Assembly: GCA_946406435.1 (NCBI GenBank)
Contig: CAMJKP010000031.1
Coordinates: 1-36,393, forward strand
Reading direction: 5' to 3'
DNA: 36,393 bases
From: an uncultured Prevotellaceae bacterium
Lineage (GTDB): Bacteria > Bacteroidota > Bacteroidia > Bacteroidales > Bacteroidaceae
Each line of letters begins with the position of its first letter. The stretch's first letter is position 1. The notes below the pieces were generated by a model. That model was not told where the DNA came from, searched no databases, and saw only the letters and a list, made by a program, of their open reading frames with translations. A program made the position numbers and the translations under genes. Shown here piece by piece: positions 15,517 through 23,121 of this stretch.

Positions 15517-15903
15517 ATGAAGAAGATTGCGATACCGACAAGAGATAGTCACGTAGATGACCACTTCGGGCATTGCGACCATTACACCGTGTTTACTGTG
15601 GGTGATGACAAGAACGTAATCAGTTCTGAGCGCCTCGATTCCCCACAGGGATGCGGATGCAAGTCGAACATCGCTTCCGTAATGCAGGACATGGGCATAA
15701 CCATTATGCTTGCCGGCAATATGGGTATGGGTGCTTTCAACAAGCTTGCAGCACATGGTATAAGCACGGTGCGTGGATGTCATGGTAATGTCAATGATGT
15801 GCTTACGGCATATCTCAACGGCTCTCTTACGGATTCTGCCGAGGTATGCGACCATCATGACTGCGGAAATCATGAACAGACACCTGTGTATGTGATTTCG
15901 TAA
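15517..15903 (+). CDS. Dinitrogenase iron-molybdenum cofactor (NifX/NifB C-terminal) family protein
   Basis: 128 residues forming a single NifX-like domain (ribonuclease-H-like fold, PF02579 type). MKKIAIPTRDSHVDDHFGHCDHYTVFTV is at the start, then GCGCKSNIASVMQDMGITIMLAGNMGMGAFNKLAAHGISTVRGC. The C-terminus is rich in His and Cys (CDHHDCGNHEQTP), which could bind metal. No nitrogenase genes are near. Stand-alone members of this family occur in many anaerobes, and their role (Fe-S or metal cluster handling) is not settled. It follows thrS by about 100 nt, and a terminator lies just after the stop. Confidence 0.88.
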   Translation: MKKIAIPTRDSHVDDHFGHCDHYTVFTVGDDKNVISSERLDSPQGCGCKSNIASVMQDMGITIMLAGNMGMGAFNKLAAHGISTVRGCHGNVNDVLTAYLNGSLTDSAEVCDHHDCGNHEQTPVYVIS

Positions 15904-15927
15904 TCATACACATTATATATATAATAA

Positions 15928-15963
15928 GAGACGGTATTACACAAGATGTAATGCCGTCTCTTT
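15928..15963 (+). terminator. Terminator of NifX-like gene
   Basis: GAGACGGTATTAC (15928-15940) pairs with GTAATGCCGTCTC (15948-15960), 13 bp including one G-T pair, followed by TTT. Confidence 0.75.
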
Positions 15964-16019
15964 GCGTATGTAGGGAGCTGTTCGTTATATAAACTGAATT
16001 ATCGTGAGTTTCATGAATC

Positions 16020-16292
16020 CTATTTGTCGTCGTAGTGTCCGTAGGAAGAGAGGACAAGCACGAGGACTTCCGTGTCGTTTATGGTATAAATCAATCGGTG
16101 CTTCTTGGTGATGCGACGACTCCACTGCCCGGCACGATCTCCTTTCAATTGCTCTGGCTTACCTGTGCCCATTTGTGGATGATCCATCAGTTCTTCAAGC
16201 AACTTACCCAGTTTCAGAAAGGCTTTCGGCTCTTCCCGTTTCAGGCGTTGCATATCCTCTTTTGCCTTATCGGTTTAGTCAAGTTTATACAT
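16020..16292 (-). pseudogene. YoeB-type toxin with in-frame stop at codon 6
   Basis: The frame after the stop encodes TDKAKEDMQRLKREEPKAFLKL..., the YoeB/Txe fold (mRNA interferase), with GKPEQLKGDRAGQWSRRITKKHRLIY and C-terminal SSYGHY. The natural start is the ATG at 16290-16292, 6 nt after the antitoxin stop, giving M-Y-K-L-D. Codon 6 is TAA (16275-16277 on the plus strand reads TTA), and the frame then continues unbroken to 16020. Full length would be 90 codons, normal for the family. Re-initiation at the ATG at 16251-16253 would give 77 residues lacking the first strand and part of the first helix. One base change (for example TTA to TAA) explains it. The catalytic C-terminal residues look intact. 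Confidence 0.8.
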
Positions 16293-16298
16293 AACCGC

Positions 16299-16544
16299 TT
16301 AAAGACTATTTAGAAATTGATTCAATTCAGCTTTTGATTCAATCCTGTGTACTCGTCCTTGTCGAGCCTGTTCCAGGGATTCGTCTATCTTGGCGAAGAA
16401 CTCCTCCTTCGTCATAAGTGTAGGGTCTGCCTTAGAGGCGGTCAACTTCTTGGCATATTTAAGCATCTTTGCCATGAGGCTCTCGTCCTCGGCTATTATG
16501 CTCAACTGGCGGAATAGTTCCGCGCTCATCTCTACTGCTGTCAT
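16299..16544 (-). CDS. Antitoxin partner of YoeB-type toxin
   Basis: 81 residues, mostly helical (MTAVEMSAELFRQLSIIAED ... KAELNQFLNSL). It lies immediately upstream of a YoeB-type toxin gene with a 6-nt gap, the standard order for such pairs. I do not see a clear Phd/YefM signature, so the assignment rests on position and size. It would neutralise the toxin and probably repress its own promoter. A TAACTTTG -7 element lies about 29 nt upstream. Confidence 0.72.
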   Translation of the reverse strand: MTAVEMSAELFRQLSIIAEDESLMAKMLKYAKKLTASKADPTLMTKEEFFAKIDESLEQARQGRVHRIESKAELNQFLNSL

Positions 16545-16572
16545 AATTATTCAGATGTTTGGTTTATGCCGG

Positions 16573-16580
16573 CAAAGTTA
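16573..16580 (-). promoter_or_regulatory. -7 element of toxin/antitoxin promoter
   Basis: Minus-strand TAACTTTG, about 29 nt before the antitoxin ATG. No clear -33 TTTG. Confidence 0.5.
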
Positions 16581-16761
16581 CAAATAATTCTTGAATTAAT
16601 GTAATATTAAGATGAAAAAGAAGTGTAAAAATGGCAAATCAAACTAGGAATGAGCGTTGAGGACATTGCTTGCGTTAGTTCAAATGTAGGTTGGTAACGT
16701 CTTTTCGCTGAAGAAATCTCGGTTTTCGCTGAATATTTTTCATGATATGAAGTGAATTCTG

Positions 16762-16769
16762 TATTTTTG
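16762..16769 (+). promoter_or_regulatory. -7 element for secreted protein pair
   Basis: TATTTTTG about 40 nt before the ATG at 16809. A TTTT lies 21 nt upstream of it, a weak -33 match. Confidence 0.5.
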
Positions 16770-16808
16770 CAACAGAAATAAAATATTAATAGCATTTTTC
16801 GATAAGTT

Positions 16809-17192
16809 ATGAAGAGTTTTATATTAGGAATCTTAATGATGATAGGGACTTTGCCGGCAATGGCTGGCAATTATCCCTATCTGACATTCGAGTTGACGGA
16901 CGGGGCAAAGGTCTCTGTTTCCGTTAGCTCGTTGTCGTTGTCTGTCAATGGTAATACTCTAAAGGCTGGGGCGCAGACATTCACCATCTCAAACCTCTCA
17001 AAGATGTATTTCTCATCAACAGACGAGACGAATGGCGGTGCTACGGCGATAGAGGAACTTACTGCTGACGACCTTGAGGGTAAGGAAATCTATGACCTCA
17101 ACGGGCATAGGCTTGACTCTGATGCTCAGTTGCCTCGTGGTGTGTATATCGTAAAGAGCAAGAACAAAACCTGTAAAATAGTGGTAAGATGA
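16809..17192 (+). CDS. Small secreted protein with Prevotella-type C-terminal tail
   Basis: 127 residues. Signal peptide MKSFILGILMMIGTLPAMA is followed by a beta-rich segment (YPYLTFELTDGAKVSVSVSSLSLSVNG). The C-terminal tail GKEIYDLNGHRLDSDAQLPRGVYIVKSKNKTCKIVVR resembles the short C-terminal module of many Prevotella secreted proteins and of type IX sorting domains. Its first half (TDGAKVSV..LSLSVNGNTLKA..TFTISNLSKMYFSS) parallels the N-terminus of the next protein (YTDGSKLTIMGKTFSLSDIDAMTV), so the two may pair or share an anchor. Its TGA overlaps the next ATG (ATGA, 17189-17192), so translation is coupled. Function unknown. Confidence 0.78.
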   Translation: MKSFILGILMMIGTLPAMAGNYPYLTFELTDGAKVSVSVSSLSLSVNGNTLKAGAQTFTISNLSKMYFSSTDETNGGATAIEELTADDLEGKEIYDLNGHRLDSDAQLPRGVYIVKSKNKTCKIVVR

Positions 17193-19075
17193 AGAAGATA
17201 TTTGCACTCATTTCTGCGCTCGTGCTGACGATAGCGGCTACGGGACAGACGCTGAACGTCAAGGTGGGCAATGTCATCTATCAGTATCCTGCCTCTCAGA
17301 CAGGTGAGATGACCTATACGGACGGCTCAAAGCTTACCATTATGGGAAAGACTTTTTCGCTCAGCGATATTGATGCCATGACGGTGGATAATGCGGAGGT
17401 GACCGATAACCGAGTGACGGTGGAATACGAATCATCATCGGCTAAGGTGTATGTGGCTGGTAATGTAGCGAAATATGTTTCTCCGACTATCAATGGCGCA
17501 CACGTCACCATAGCGCAGAGTAATACCTCTGCCGTGGATGATGACGAGATAACGTATCAGTTGAGTGGCACGACCTCCAATGGTTCTCTGTCACTTTCTG
17601 GCTCATATAAATGCACGGTCTCTTTGGCTGGCGTGACATTGACGAACCCAAGCGGTGCGGCTATCAATATCACCAACTCAAAGCGCATACAGATAAGCGC
17701 GAAGAAGGGTACGGTGAACACGCTGGCTGATGGCGCTAACGGTTCGCAGAAAGCTTGTATCTACAGCAAGGGACAGATACAGTTGCAGGGTGGCGGTACG
17801 CTGAATGTTTCGGGCAATACAAAGCACGGCATCAAGAGCGCATCGTATATCTCTATAAAGAACCTTACGCTGAATATCACTTCTGCTGTTGGTGACGGTA
17901 TCAGTTGCGAGGAATATATGCAGATGAAGAGCGGTGTGGTGACTATCAGCGGTGTTGGTGATGACGGCATACAATGTGACCTTAGCGGTGATGCTTCTAC
18001 AGGCGAGACCGAGGACCATGATGACGAGGATAGCGGTAACGTGTATATCGAGGGCGGTACGCTCACCATTACCACTACGGCTGTTGCATCAAAGGGCATC
18101 AAGGCAGATGGTGATATCCGTATTACTGATGGCATCGTCAATGTTACGACTACTGGTAATGGCACATACGATAGCGACGATAAGGATGCCAAGGGATGTG
18201 CTGGACTGAAGTCTGACGGTAACATGACCATTAGCGGCGGTACTCTCACGCTGAAATCAACAGGCTCGGGCGGTAAGTGTATCAAAGTTGACGGTAAGCT
18301 CAACGTTACAGGCGGTGTGATAGAGGCGACCACGACAGGTGGCACATATAAATACGGTAATGTGGATGCACAGCCAAAGGCTATCAAAAGCGATGGCGAT
18401 ATGACCGTAAGCGGTGGTAGCATTAAGGCTACGTCAAGCGGTCATGAGGCTATCGAGACAAAGGGTGAGATGACAATCAGCGACGGCTATGTATATGCCT
18501 TCAGTTCGGCTGATGATGCTATCAATGCGTCAAGTCACATGTATCTGAAGGGTGGTACGGTGATAGGCGTGAGCAATGGCAATGATGGTATTGATACCAA
18601 TGGCAATATGTTGATCTCGGGTGGTACCATCATTGCGTGTGGAGCAGGACAGCCAGAATGCGGACTTGATGCCGCTGAGAGTTATAGGCTCTATATCACA
18701 GGCGGTACGGTTCTTGGTATTGGCGGTGGTAATAACACCGTGACCTCGACAAACGGTTCACAGTGCGTTCTCTCTACTTCGGGCGCAGTAACGGCTGGTA
18801 CAGAGGTAAGCATAAAGAACGGCTCTACGACTCTGGCTACTTTCACTATTCCTGAAGGCTATTCACCTTCAAGTGGTGGGTTCGGCGGCGGTGGCCCTGG
18901 AGGTGGCTTCGGAGGCTTTGGCGGAGGTCCTGGCGGTTTTGGAGGCAATCAGGGGAATGGTAGTTTTAGCTATCTTCTCAGTTGTCAGGGACTGACATCT
19001 GGCTCAAGCTATACCGTTACAATCGGTTCAACTTCTACCTCGTGCAAGGCTGCTACCAGCTATGCAGGGAGGTAA
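17189..19075 (+). CDS. Cthe_2159-like carbohydrate-binding beta-helix protein, secreted
   Basis: 628 residues with signal peptide MKKIFALISALVLTIAATG. From about residue 110 the sequence is a long run of right-handed beta-helix rungs with repeated '.GDGI', 'IKADGDIRITDGIVNV', 'LKSDGNMTISGGTL' and 'IETKGEMTISDGYV'. This matches the Cthe_2159 / 'carbohydrate-binding domain-containing' family (PF14262 type), whose founder binds polygalacturonate and cellulose. A Gly-rich stretch (about residues 562-590, GGFGGGGPGGG repeats) precedes a short C-terminal beta domain. Two acidic clusters (DDDE, TGETEDHDDED) may bind calcium. It is translationally coupled to the gene before it. A sensor kinase follows. 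Confidence 0.85.
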   Translation: MKKIFALISALVLTIAATGQTLNVKVGNVIYQYPASQTGEMTYTDGSKLTIMGKTFSLSDIDAMTVDNAEVTDNRVTVEYESSSAKVYVAGNVAKYVSPTINGAHVTIAQSNTSAVDDDEITYQLSGTTSNGSLSLSGSYKCTVSLAGVTLTNPSGAAINITNSKRIQISAKKGTVNTLADGANGSQKACIYSKGQIQLQGGGTLNVSGNTKHGIKSASYISIKNLTLNITSAVGDGISCEEYMQMKSGVVTISGVGDDGIQCDLSGDASTGETEDHDDEDSGNVYIEGGTLTITTTAVASKGIKADGDIRITDGIVNVTTTGNGTYDSDDKDAKGCAGLKSDGNMTISGGTLTLKSTGSGGKCIKVDGKLNVTGGVIEATTTGGTYKYGNVDAQPKAIKSDGDMTVSGGSIKATSSGHEAIETKGEMTISDGYVYAFSSADDAINASSHMYLKGGTVIGVSNGNDGIDTNGNMLISGGTIIACGAGQPECGLDAAESYRLYITGGTVLGIGGGNNTVTSTNGSQCVLSTSGAVTAGTEVSIKNGSTTLATFTIPEGYSPSSGGFGGGGPGGGFGGFGGGPGGFGGNQGNGSFSYLLSCQGLTSGSSYTVTIGSTSTSCKAATSYAGR

Positions 19076-19085
19076 AAGAAAAAAC

Positions 19086-19228
19086 AGCCCCTTTCCTGTC
19101 CTTCGGACATCCTTTCCCCGCTCGGGGCAAGGAATTATATAGTAAAAAAAACTCAAGGGAATCCCCGTAAGCAGTAAAATGTATCTACTCCCTTCCCCCG
19201 GGCGGGGGAAGGGTAGGGGTTAGGGGCT
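19086..19228. repeat. GC-rich nested hairpin repeat
   Basis: AGCCCCT (19086-19092) and AGGGGCT (19222-19228) form the outer pair. CTTTCCCCGCTCGGGGCAAGG and CCCTTCCCCCGGGCGGGGGAAGGG (about 19191-19213) are inner hairpins. It lies between the beta-helix gene and the kinase gene; a likely terminator. Confidence 0.65.
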
Positions 19229-19259
19229 ACAATATTCTTCTTATTACTACGTTATAAAT

Positions 19260-20441
19260 ATGATAAAATTACAATGTATGAAGCAGTCGCGGCTGGAGAA
19301 CATCATATACTTGGCGGTGTGGGGCTTGCTCTTCGCAGTTCCGCTGCTGAGCGTGTATGTGCGTACGGTAAGCGATGTGAACCTTGAGTTCAATTGGACT
19401 GAGGTGTTCATCGTGTGGAAGCATTTCGCTGTCTATCTGGCGCTGTTTCTCGTGCATAATTTCCTGCTTGCACCGCTGCTCGTACATAGCCATAAGCGAA
19501 TATTGTATTTCTCACTCGTGACCGTGCTGATAGTGGCATTCGTTGCATATCGCTATAGCAGCCGACCGGACAGGAATGACCACCACATGCCGCCTATGGA
19601 GAAGCCACTTCCACCGCCATCTACAAAGATGGGCATGGAGGGTAAGAAACCGCCATTCAGGCACCATCCGCCTCCATTCAAGGGTGATATGAAGCCTCCA
19701 TTTAAAGGCGGTTTAGAAGGTCGTGACGCTCCGCCACCTTTCCTTATCGGCGAACACGAGATTATGGCTATCGTGGTGCTCATCCTGATGTTCGCTGCTA
19801 ATCTCGGCATAAAGAACTATATCAGAAGTCGTGATGACAGGAAGCGGCTTGTGGAATTGGAGAAGCAGAATCTGGAGCAGCAGTTGGAGTATTTGCGCTA
19901 TCAGATTAATCCGCATTTCTTCATGAACACGCTCAACAACATCCACGCCTTGGTGGATTTCGACCCGGCAAAGGCACAGGAAACGATTGTTGAACTATCG
20001 AATATGATGCGTTTCGTGCTCTATGAAGGAAACAAGCAGAGTGTACCGCTATCGCGTGAACTTGATTTCATAAGGCATTATGTCACGTTGATGAAGTTGC
20101 GCTATACGGATAAGGTGAAGATTGCGCTCGATCTTCCAGATGAAACGCCAGACCGTCAGATTCCACCATTGATTCTCGTAACCTTCATTGAGAATGCCTT
20201 CAAGCATGGAGTGAGCTATAAGCATGAATCGTTCATCGAAGTGAAAGTGACTGTGGAGGATGATACGCTGCGGTTCAGTTGTCATAACTCGAAGGCAGAC
20301 CATCCAAACGAGGAGAAGGGTGGGGTTGGCCTTGCCAATGTCCGTAAGCGCCTCGACCTGATCTATGGTGAAAGGTATAGGCTTAGTATAAAGGACAAGT
20401 CTGATGCCTATCATGTAGAGCTTTATCTTCCGCTTGTTTAG
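19260..20441 (+). CDS. LytS/YehU-type sensor histidine kinase
   Basis: 393 residues (an alternative start at 19278, MKQSRLENIIY, is also good). Three membrane helices lie within residues 14-100, and a fourth near 165-185. Between helices 3 and 4 is a proline-rich loop (about residues 101-160, PPPFKG/KPPFKGG). The His_kinase domain (PF06580 type) has the H-box YLRYQINPHFFMNTLNNIHA, the N-box PLILVTFIENAFKHG and the G-box GGVGLANVRKRL. It should autophosphorylate and pass phosphate to the LytTR regulator 70 nt downstream. The stop codon is the first TTTAG of a tandem TTTAGTG/TTTAGAG array. Part of the proline-rich loop seems derived from an intergenic repeat (see findings). Confidence 0.92.
   Translation: MIKLQCMKQSRLENIIYLAVWGLLFAVPLLSVYVRTVSDVNLEFNWTEVFIVWKHFAVYLALFLVHNFLLAPLLVHSHKRILYFSLVTVLIVAFVAYRYSSRPDRNDHHMPPMEKPLPPPSTKMGMEGKKPPFRHHPPPFKGDMKPPFKGGLEGRDAPPPFLIGEHEIMAIVVLILMFAANLGIKNYIRSRDDRKRLVELEKQNLEQQLEYLRYQINPHFFMNTLNNIHALVDFDPAKAQETIVELSNMMRFVLYEGNKQSVPLSRELDFIRHYVTLMKLRYTDKVKIALDLPDETPDRQIPPLILVTFIENAFKHGVSYKHESFIEVKVTVEDDTLRFSCHNSKADHPNEEKGGVGLANVRKRLDLIYGERYRLSIKDKSDAYHVELYLPLV
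19695..19720 (+). repeat. Degenerate CCCCCTTTAAGGGGG repeat inside kinase coding sequence
   Basis: CCTCCATTTAAAGGCGGTTT plus AGAAGG followed by TC aligns with the intergenic hairpin repeat, minus strand, at about 36135-36162 (CCCCCTTTAAGGGGGATTTA plus GAGGGTC). It encodes PPFKGGLEG in frame. Confidence 0.45.
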
Positions 20442-20511
20442 AGTTTAGTGTTTAGTGTTTAGAGTTTAGTGTTTAGTGTTTTGGGTGTAAATTGTAAATA
20501 GTAAATTGTAA
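20437..20511. repeat. Tandem TTTAGTG/TTTAGAG and GTAAATTGTAAAT units
   Basis: GTTTAGAGTTTAGTGTTTAG units, then ATTGTAAATAGTAAATTGTA, lie between the kinase stop and the regulator start. Only one arm is present (no inverted partner), and the last unit runs into the regulator ATG at 20512. Confidence 0.75.
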
Positions 20512-21237
20512 ATGACTTTCCGTTGTCTTGCCATAGATGATGAGCCGCTTGCTCTCAAGCAGCTTGTGGCGTATATCAGTAAGGTGCCGTTCCTTGAACT
20601 TGCAGCCCAATGCCAGAGTGCGTTGGAGGCTCGTGAGTTCTTGGCGAATGATACCGTAGATGCTATTTTCTGCGATATTAACATGCCCGACCTCAACGGA
20701 ATGGATTTCGTGAAATCGCTTGCCGTGCCGCCTCTTGTCGTCTTCACCACAGCCTATTCAGAATATGCCGTGGAAGGCTTCCGCGTTAATGCCGTGGACT
20801 ATCTGCTAAAGCCATTCGGTTTCCAGGAGTTCCAGAGGGCGGTGCAAAGGCTGTGTGAGAGGAAGGGAATGGGACAACCACAGCCTTCCCAAAAGGAAGA
20901 AACGGATACAGACACGCTTTTCCTCAAGACCGATAACCGCATCGTAAACGTGAATATATCCGATATCCGCTATGTGGAGGCAATGAGCGAGTATCTGAAG
21001 GTGTGGCTAGACAGTCTGGCAAAACCTATCGTCACCCTGCTTTCAATGAAGAAGATAGAGGAACGACTTCCTAATTATTTTATGCGCATACACCGTTCCT
21101 ATATCATTAACCTCACTAAGATTCAGGAGGTGAACAAGAACCGTGTCGTTATGGATGCAGACACCTACCTCCCTATCGGCGACCTGTATAAAGATGCCTT
21201 TCAGAAGTACATAAGCACCAAGTTCTTGAGTCGATAA
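20512..21237 (+). CDS. LytTR-family response regulator
   Basis: 241 residues. Receiver domain (residues 1-118) with acidic pair D9-D10, phospho-acceptor D55 (FCDINMPDLNG), T80 (VVFTTAYSEYAVEGF) and K100 (DYLLKPFGF). LytTR DNA-binding domain (about residues 140-241) with DIRYVEAMSEYLKVWL, MRIHRSYIINLTKIQEV and YLPIGDLYKDAFQKYI. It forms a two-component system with the LytS-type kinase upstream. Targets are unknown; the secreted beta-helix pair just upstream is the nearest candidate. It converges with the SGNH hydrolase gene. Confidence 0.95.
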   Translation: MTFRCLAIDDEPLALKQLVAYISKVPFLELAAQCQSALEAREFLANDTVDAIFCDINMPDLNGMDFVKSLAVPPLVVFTTAYSEYAVEGFRVNAVDYLLKPFGFQEFQRAVQRLCERKGMGQPQPSQKEETDTDTLFLKTDNRIVNVNISDIRYVEAMSEYLKVWLDSLAKPIVTLLSMKKIEERLPNYFMRIHRSYIINLTKIQEVNKNRVVMDADTYLPIGDLYKDAFQKYISTKFLSR

Positions 21238-21293
21238 CCTTGCTTTACGCCTTGCGTTTTTACTCTATTAATCAAGTTAAGGGAATACATTCA

Positions 21294-21350
21294 AATAAGA
21301 CGCGAAGTCGCAGAGTTTTCTTTTTCTCTGTGTCTTCGCGTCTATGCGTT
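21294..21350. repeat. R1 palindrome, copy 4
   Basis: AGACGCGAAG (21298-21307) pairs with CTTCGCGTCT around a TTTTCTTTTTCTCTG centre. It lies between two convergent genes (response regulator and SGNH hydrolase), consistent with a bidirectional terminator. Confidence 0.8.
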
Positions 21351-21369
21351 ATGATAATATTTAAATTCC

Positions 21370-22032
21370 TTACTTTCCGATAGCCTTAATAAGTTGCTCG
21401 CAGATGCTCTTCATACCGCTGATAGATGGGTGGCCGTTCTGCTTCTCAATGTCATGCAATTCGATGAGAGGAACATTATAGTGTTTGCATACCTCGCGGC
21501 TGGACTCGTTGATCTCTTCCCTGAGTTCAGAATTGAGAATGGCATAGACCTTGGCCTTTGGGTATTTCTTCTGAATATTAACAAGAAGGCAGGCTAAGGC
21601 TGGACGGAATGCCTTGCAGTCGTCTTTTGTCCAGTCTGCATACTTATACTCTCCGATAGGAGATTGTGCCCAGGCATCGTTAGTGCCGCCAAAGACGAAG
21701 ATGATATCAGGATTACCCAGAAGTTCGTAACGTGCGTTGAAAGAGTTTTTGGTAGCATCCATGCCTCCGTAGCCAGTATTACAAATGGTAGTGCCACCCC
21801 ATGAGTTGTTCTTTTCCAGTTCATAACCCATGGCTTTGATATAGAGACTCCACCATGTCTGTTCTACTTTAGTAACATCGTTTTTGTCGTTAGGATAGAA
21901 CGGCGCATATCCTTCAGGATTCATGCCCTGGAAAGTTGAGTACGAGTCACCGAGAATAGATACTTTCTTTGTCTGTGCAGATGCTAATAATGTCATAGCC
22001 ATCAATGCAACTAATGTAAAGATTTTTTTCAT
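21370..22032 (-). CDS. Secreted SGNH/GDSL-type hydrolase
   Basis: 220 residues. Signal peptide MKKIFTLVALMAMTLLASAQ is followed by block I VSILGDSYSTF (nucleophile Ser30). Block II is NSWGGTTICNTG, block III FVFGGTNDAW, and block V NGHPSISGM supplies the catalytic His. The usual Asp three residues before that His is replaced here (EKQNGHPS has no DxxH), so the catalytic pair may use another acid. Family members are lipases, esterases or carbohydrate deacetylases; the substrate is not predictable. It has its own promoter (TTTG-N20-TATCTTTG). Confidence 0.87.
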   Translation of the reverse strand: MKKIFTLVALMAMTLLASAQTKKVSILGDSYSTFQGMNPEGYAPFYPNDKNDVTKVEQTWWSLYIKAMGYELEKNNSWGGTTICNTGYGGMDATKNSFNARYELLGNPDIIFVFGGTNDAWAQSPIGEYKYADWTKDDCKAFRPALACLLVNIQKKYPKAKVYAILNSELREEINESSREVCKHYNVPLIELHDIEKQNGHPSISGMKSICEQLIKAIGK

Positions 22033-22077
22033 TGTAGAATTATAGTTGTTATTAAATCATCATCACTAAATCAACCG

Positions 22078-22109
22078 CAAAGATAATCTTTATTTTTATA
22101 ATAAGCAAA
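22078..22109 (-). promoter_or_regulatory. Promoter of SGNH hydrolase gene
   Basis: Minus-strand TTTG (22106-22109), 20 nt, TATCTTTG (22078-22085). Full match to the Bacteroidota consensus; leader about 40 nt. Confidence 0.72.
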
Positions 22110-22204
22110 TCTTTACGTCCTATTGACATTTTTTATATATGTTTTATCCCATTGCTCATAGCGATAAAAGGTGAATCCTCTTCGCAGATTGCCATTGTGA
22201 CTTT

Positions 22205-22318
22205 GCTGTATAGGGAATAAAATAAAAAAGGAATAAGGATGAAAGTTGAGGGATTGTTACTATCAATTTTATTCCTTATTCCCTTTTGCTTTATGCTTTT
22301 AACTTTATTCTATCGTCT
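22205..22318. repeat. GGAATAAGG inverted repeat
   Basis: AAAAAAGGAATAAGGAT (left, about 22224-22240) and ATTCCTTATTCCCTTTTG (right, about 22271-22288). GGGAATAAAATAAA and AACTTTATTCTATCG are the outer units. The unit GGAATAAGG also occurs at about 13283-13298. Confidence 0.65.
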
Positions 22319-22330
22319 TGTCTGTGCTGT

Positions 22331-23008
22331 TCAGTAGCCGGTGTTGAGAACCTGCTGCTTCAGAATCTTGTAACATTCGATAGCGTGGACGTATGCCATG
22401 TAGCAAGTTGACTTGGTGAACTTTGTGTCGTCTTTGTAAGGGGCACAAAGTGACATTGGCCAGAACTGCGCCTCTCTTGGCGTTTCGTCGCCAGTGAAGC
22501 GGAAACCAGTGGTGTTGCCCATGAATCCTCGTGTGGAGCTGTTATCGTCCTTTTGAAGAACTTCGAAACCTGGGAGCGTGAATTTCATGATGGCTTCCTT
22601 ATCCATCACCTCAACGGAGAGGATAGGACGTATGTCAACCCATTCTTTTGGTGTAGCCCTGCCGTCGTTTGCAATCTTACCAAAATAGCATCGTGTGGTG
22701 ATGCGACCTTCTTCTTCGTTTTCGTAAAGAATGGCAGTTGCAGCCTCAGTGCAATTGCTTACAATCCAATTGATGATGTTGTTGTACATGACCTCCTTTG
22801 ATTCACGAACCTGCAGGTAGGAGATAATCTCCATCTCTCCATTGTCGTTTAGCCTGTATGTCATCAAGTATTTCTTAGCTCTATCCTGATAAGTTTCTTT
22901 GTCGAGGGCTGCGCTGACCTCTAATGCTGCAGCGTTAGTCTTCTGACAGAATACAGCCAGTGATACTGAAAGACATATGCATATCAAAAAAAGTTTTTTC
23001 ATAATCAC
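22331..23008 (-). CDS. Secreted DUF4468-like protein
   Basis: 225 residues with signal peptide MIMKKLFLICICLSVSLAVFC; either of the first two Met codons could be the start. The segment ESKEVMYNNIINWIVSNCTEAATAILYENEEEGRITTRCYF resembles the DUF4468 domain of Bacteroidota secreted proteins (helix with N-W, then a strand leading to G-I). I am not certain of this. The rest is not recognised. It has its own promoter (TTTG-N20-TATCTTTG), so it is probably not strictly in operon with the PD40 gene 113 nt upstream. Confidence 0.6.
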   Translation of the reverse strand: MIMKKLFLICICLSVSLAVFCQKTNAAALEVSAALDKETYQDRAKKYLMTYRLNDNGEMEIISYLQVRESKEVMYNNIINWIVSNCTEAATAILYENEEEGRITTRCYFGKIANDGRATPKEWVDIRPILSVEVMDKEAIMKFTLPGFEVLQKDDNSSTRGFMGNTTGFRFTGDETPREAQFWPMSLCAPYKDDTKFTKSTCYMAYVHAIECYKILKQQVLNTGY

Positions 23009-23060
23009 TTTACACTTTATTCTTTATAATACTTGAACACTTTTTATGGTTTTCATGCTA

Positions 23061-23092
23061 CAAAGATAGTGTATTTTATCTATATATCCAAA
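23061..23092 (-). promoter_or_regulatory. Promoter of DUF4468-like gene
   Basis: Minus-strand TTTG (23089-23092), 20 nt, TATCTTTG (23061-23068). Full consensus match. Confidence 0.7.
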
Positions 23093-23121
23093 TTTTTGAG
23101 CATCAATATTACGCTTTTTAA

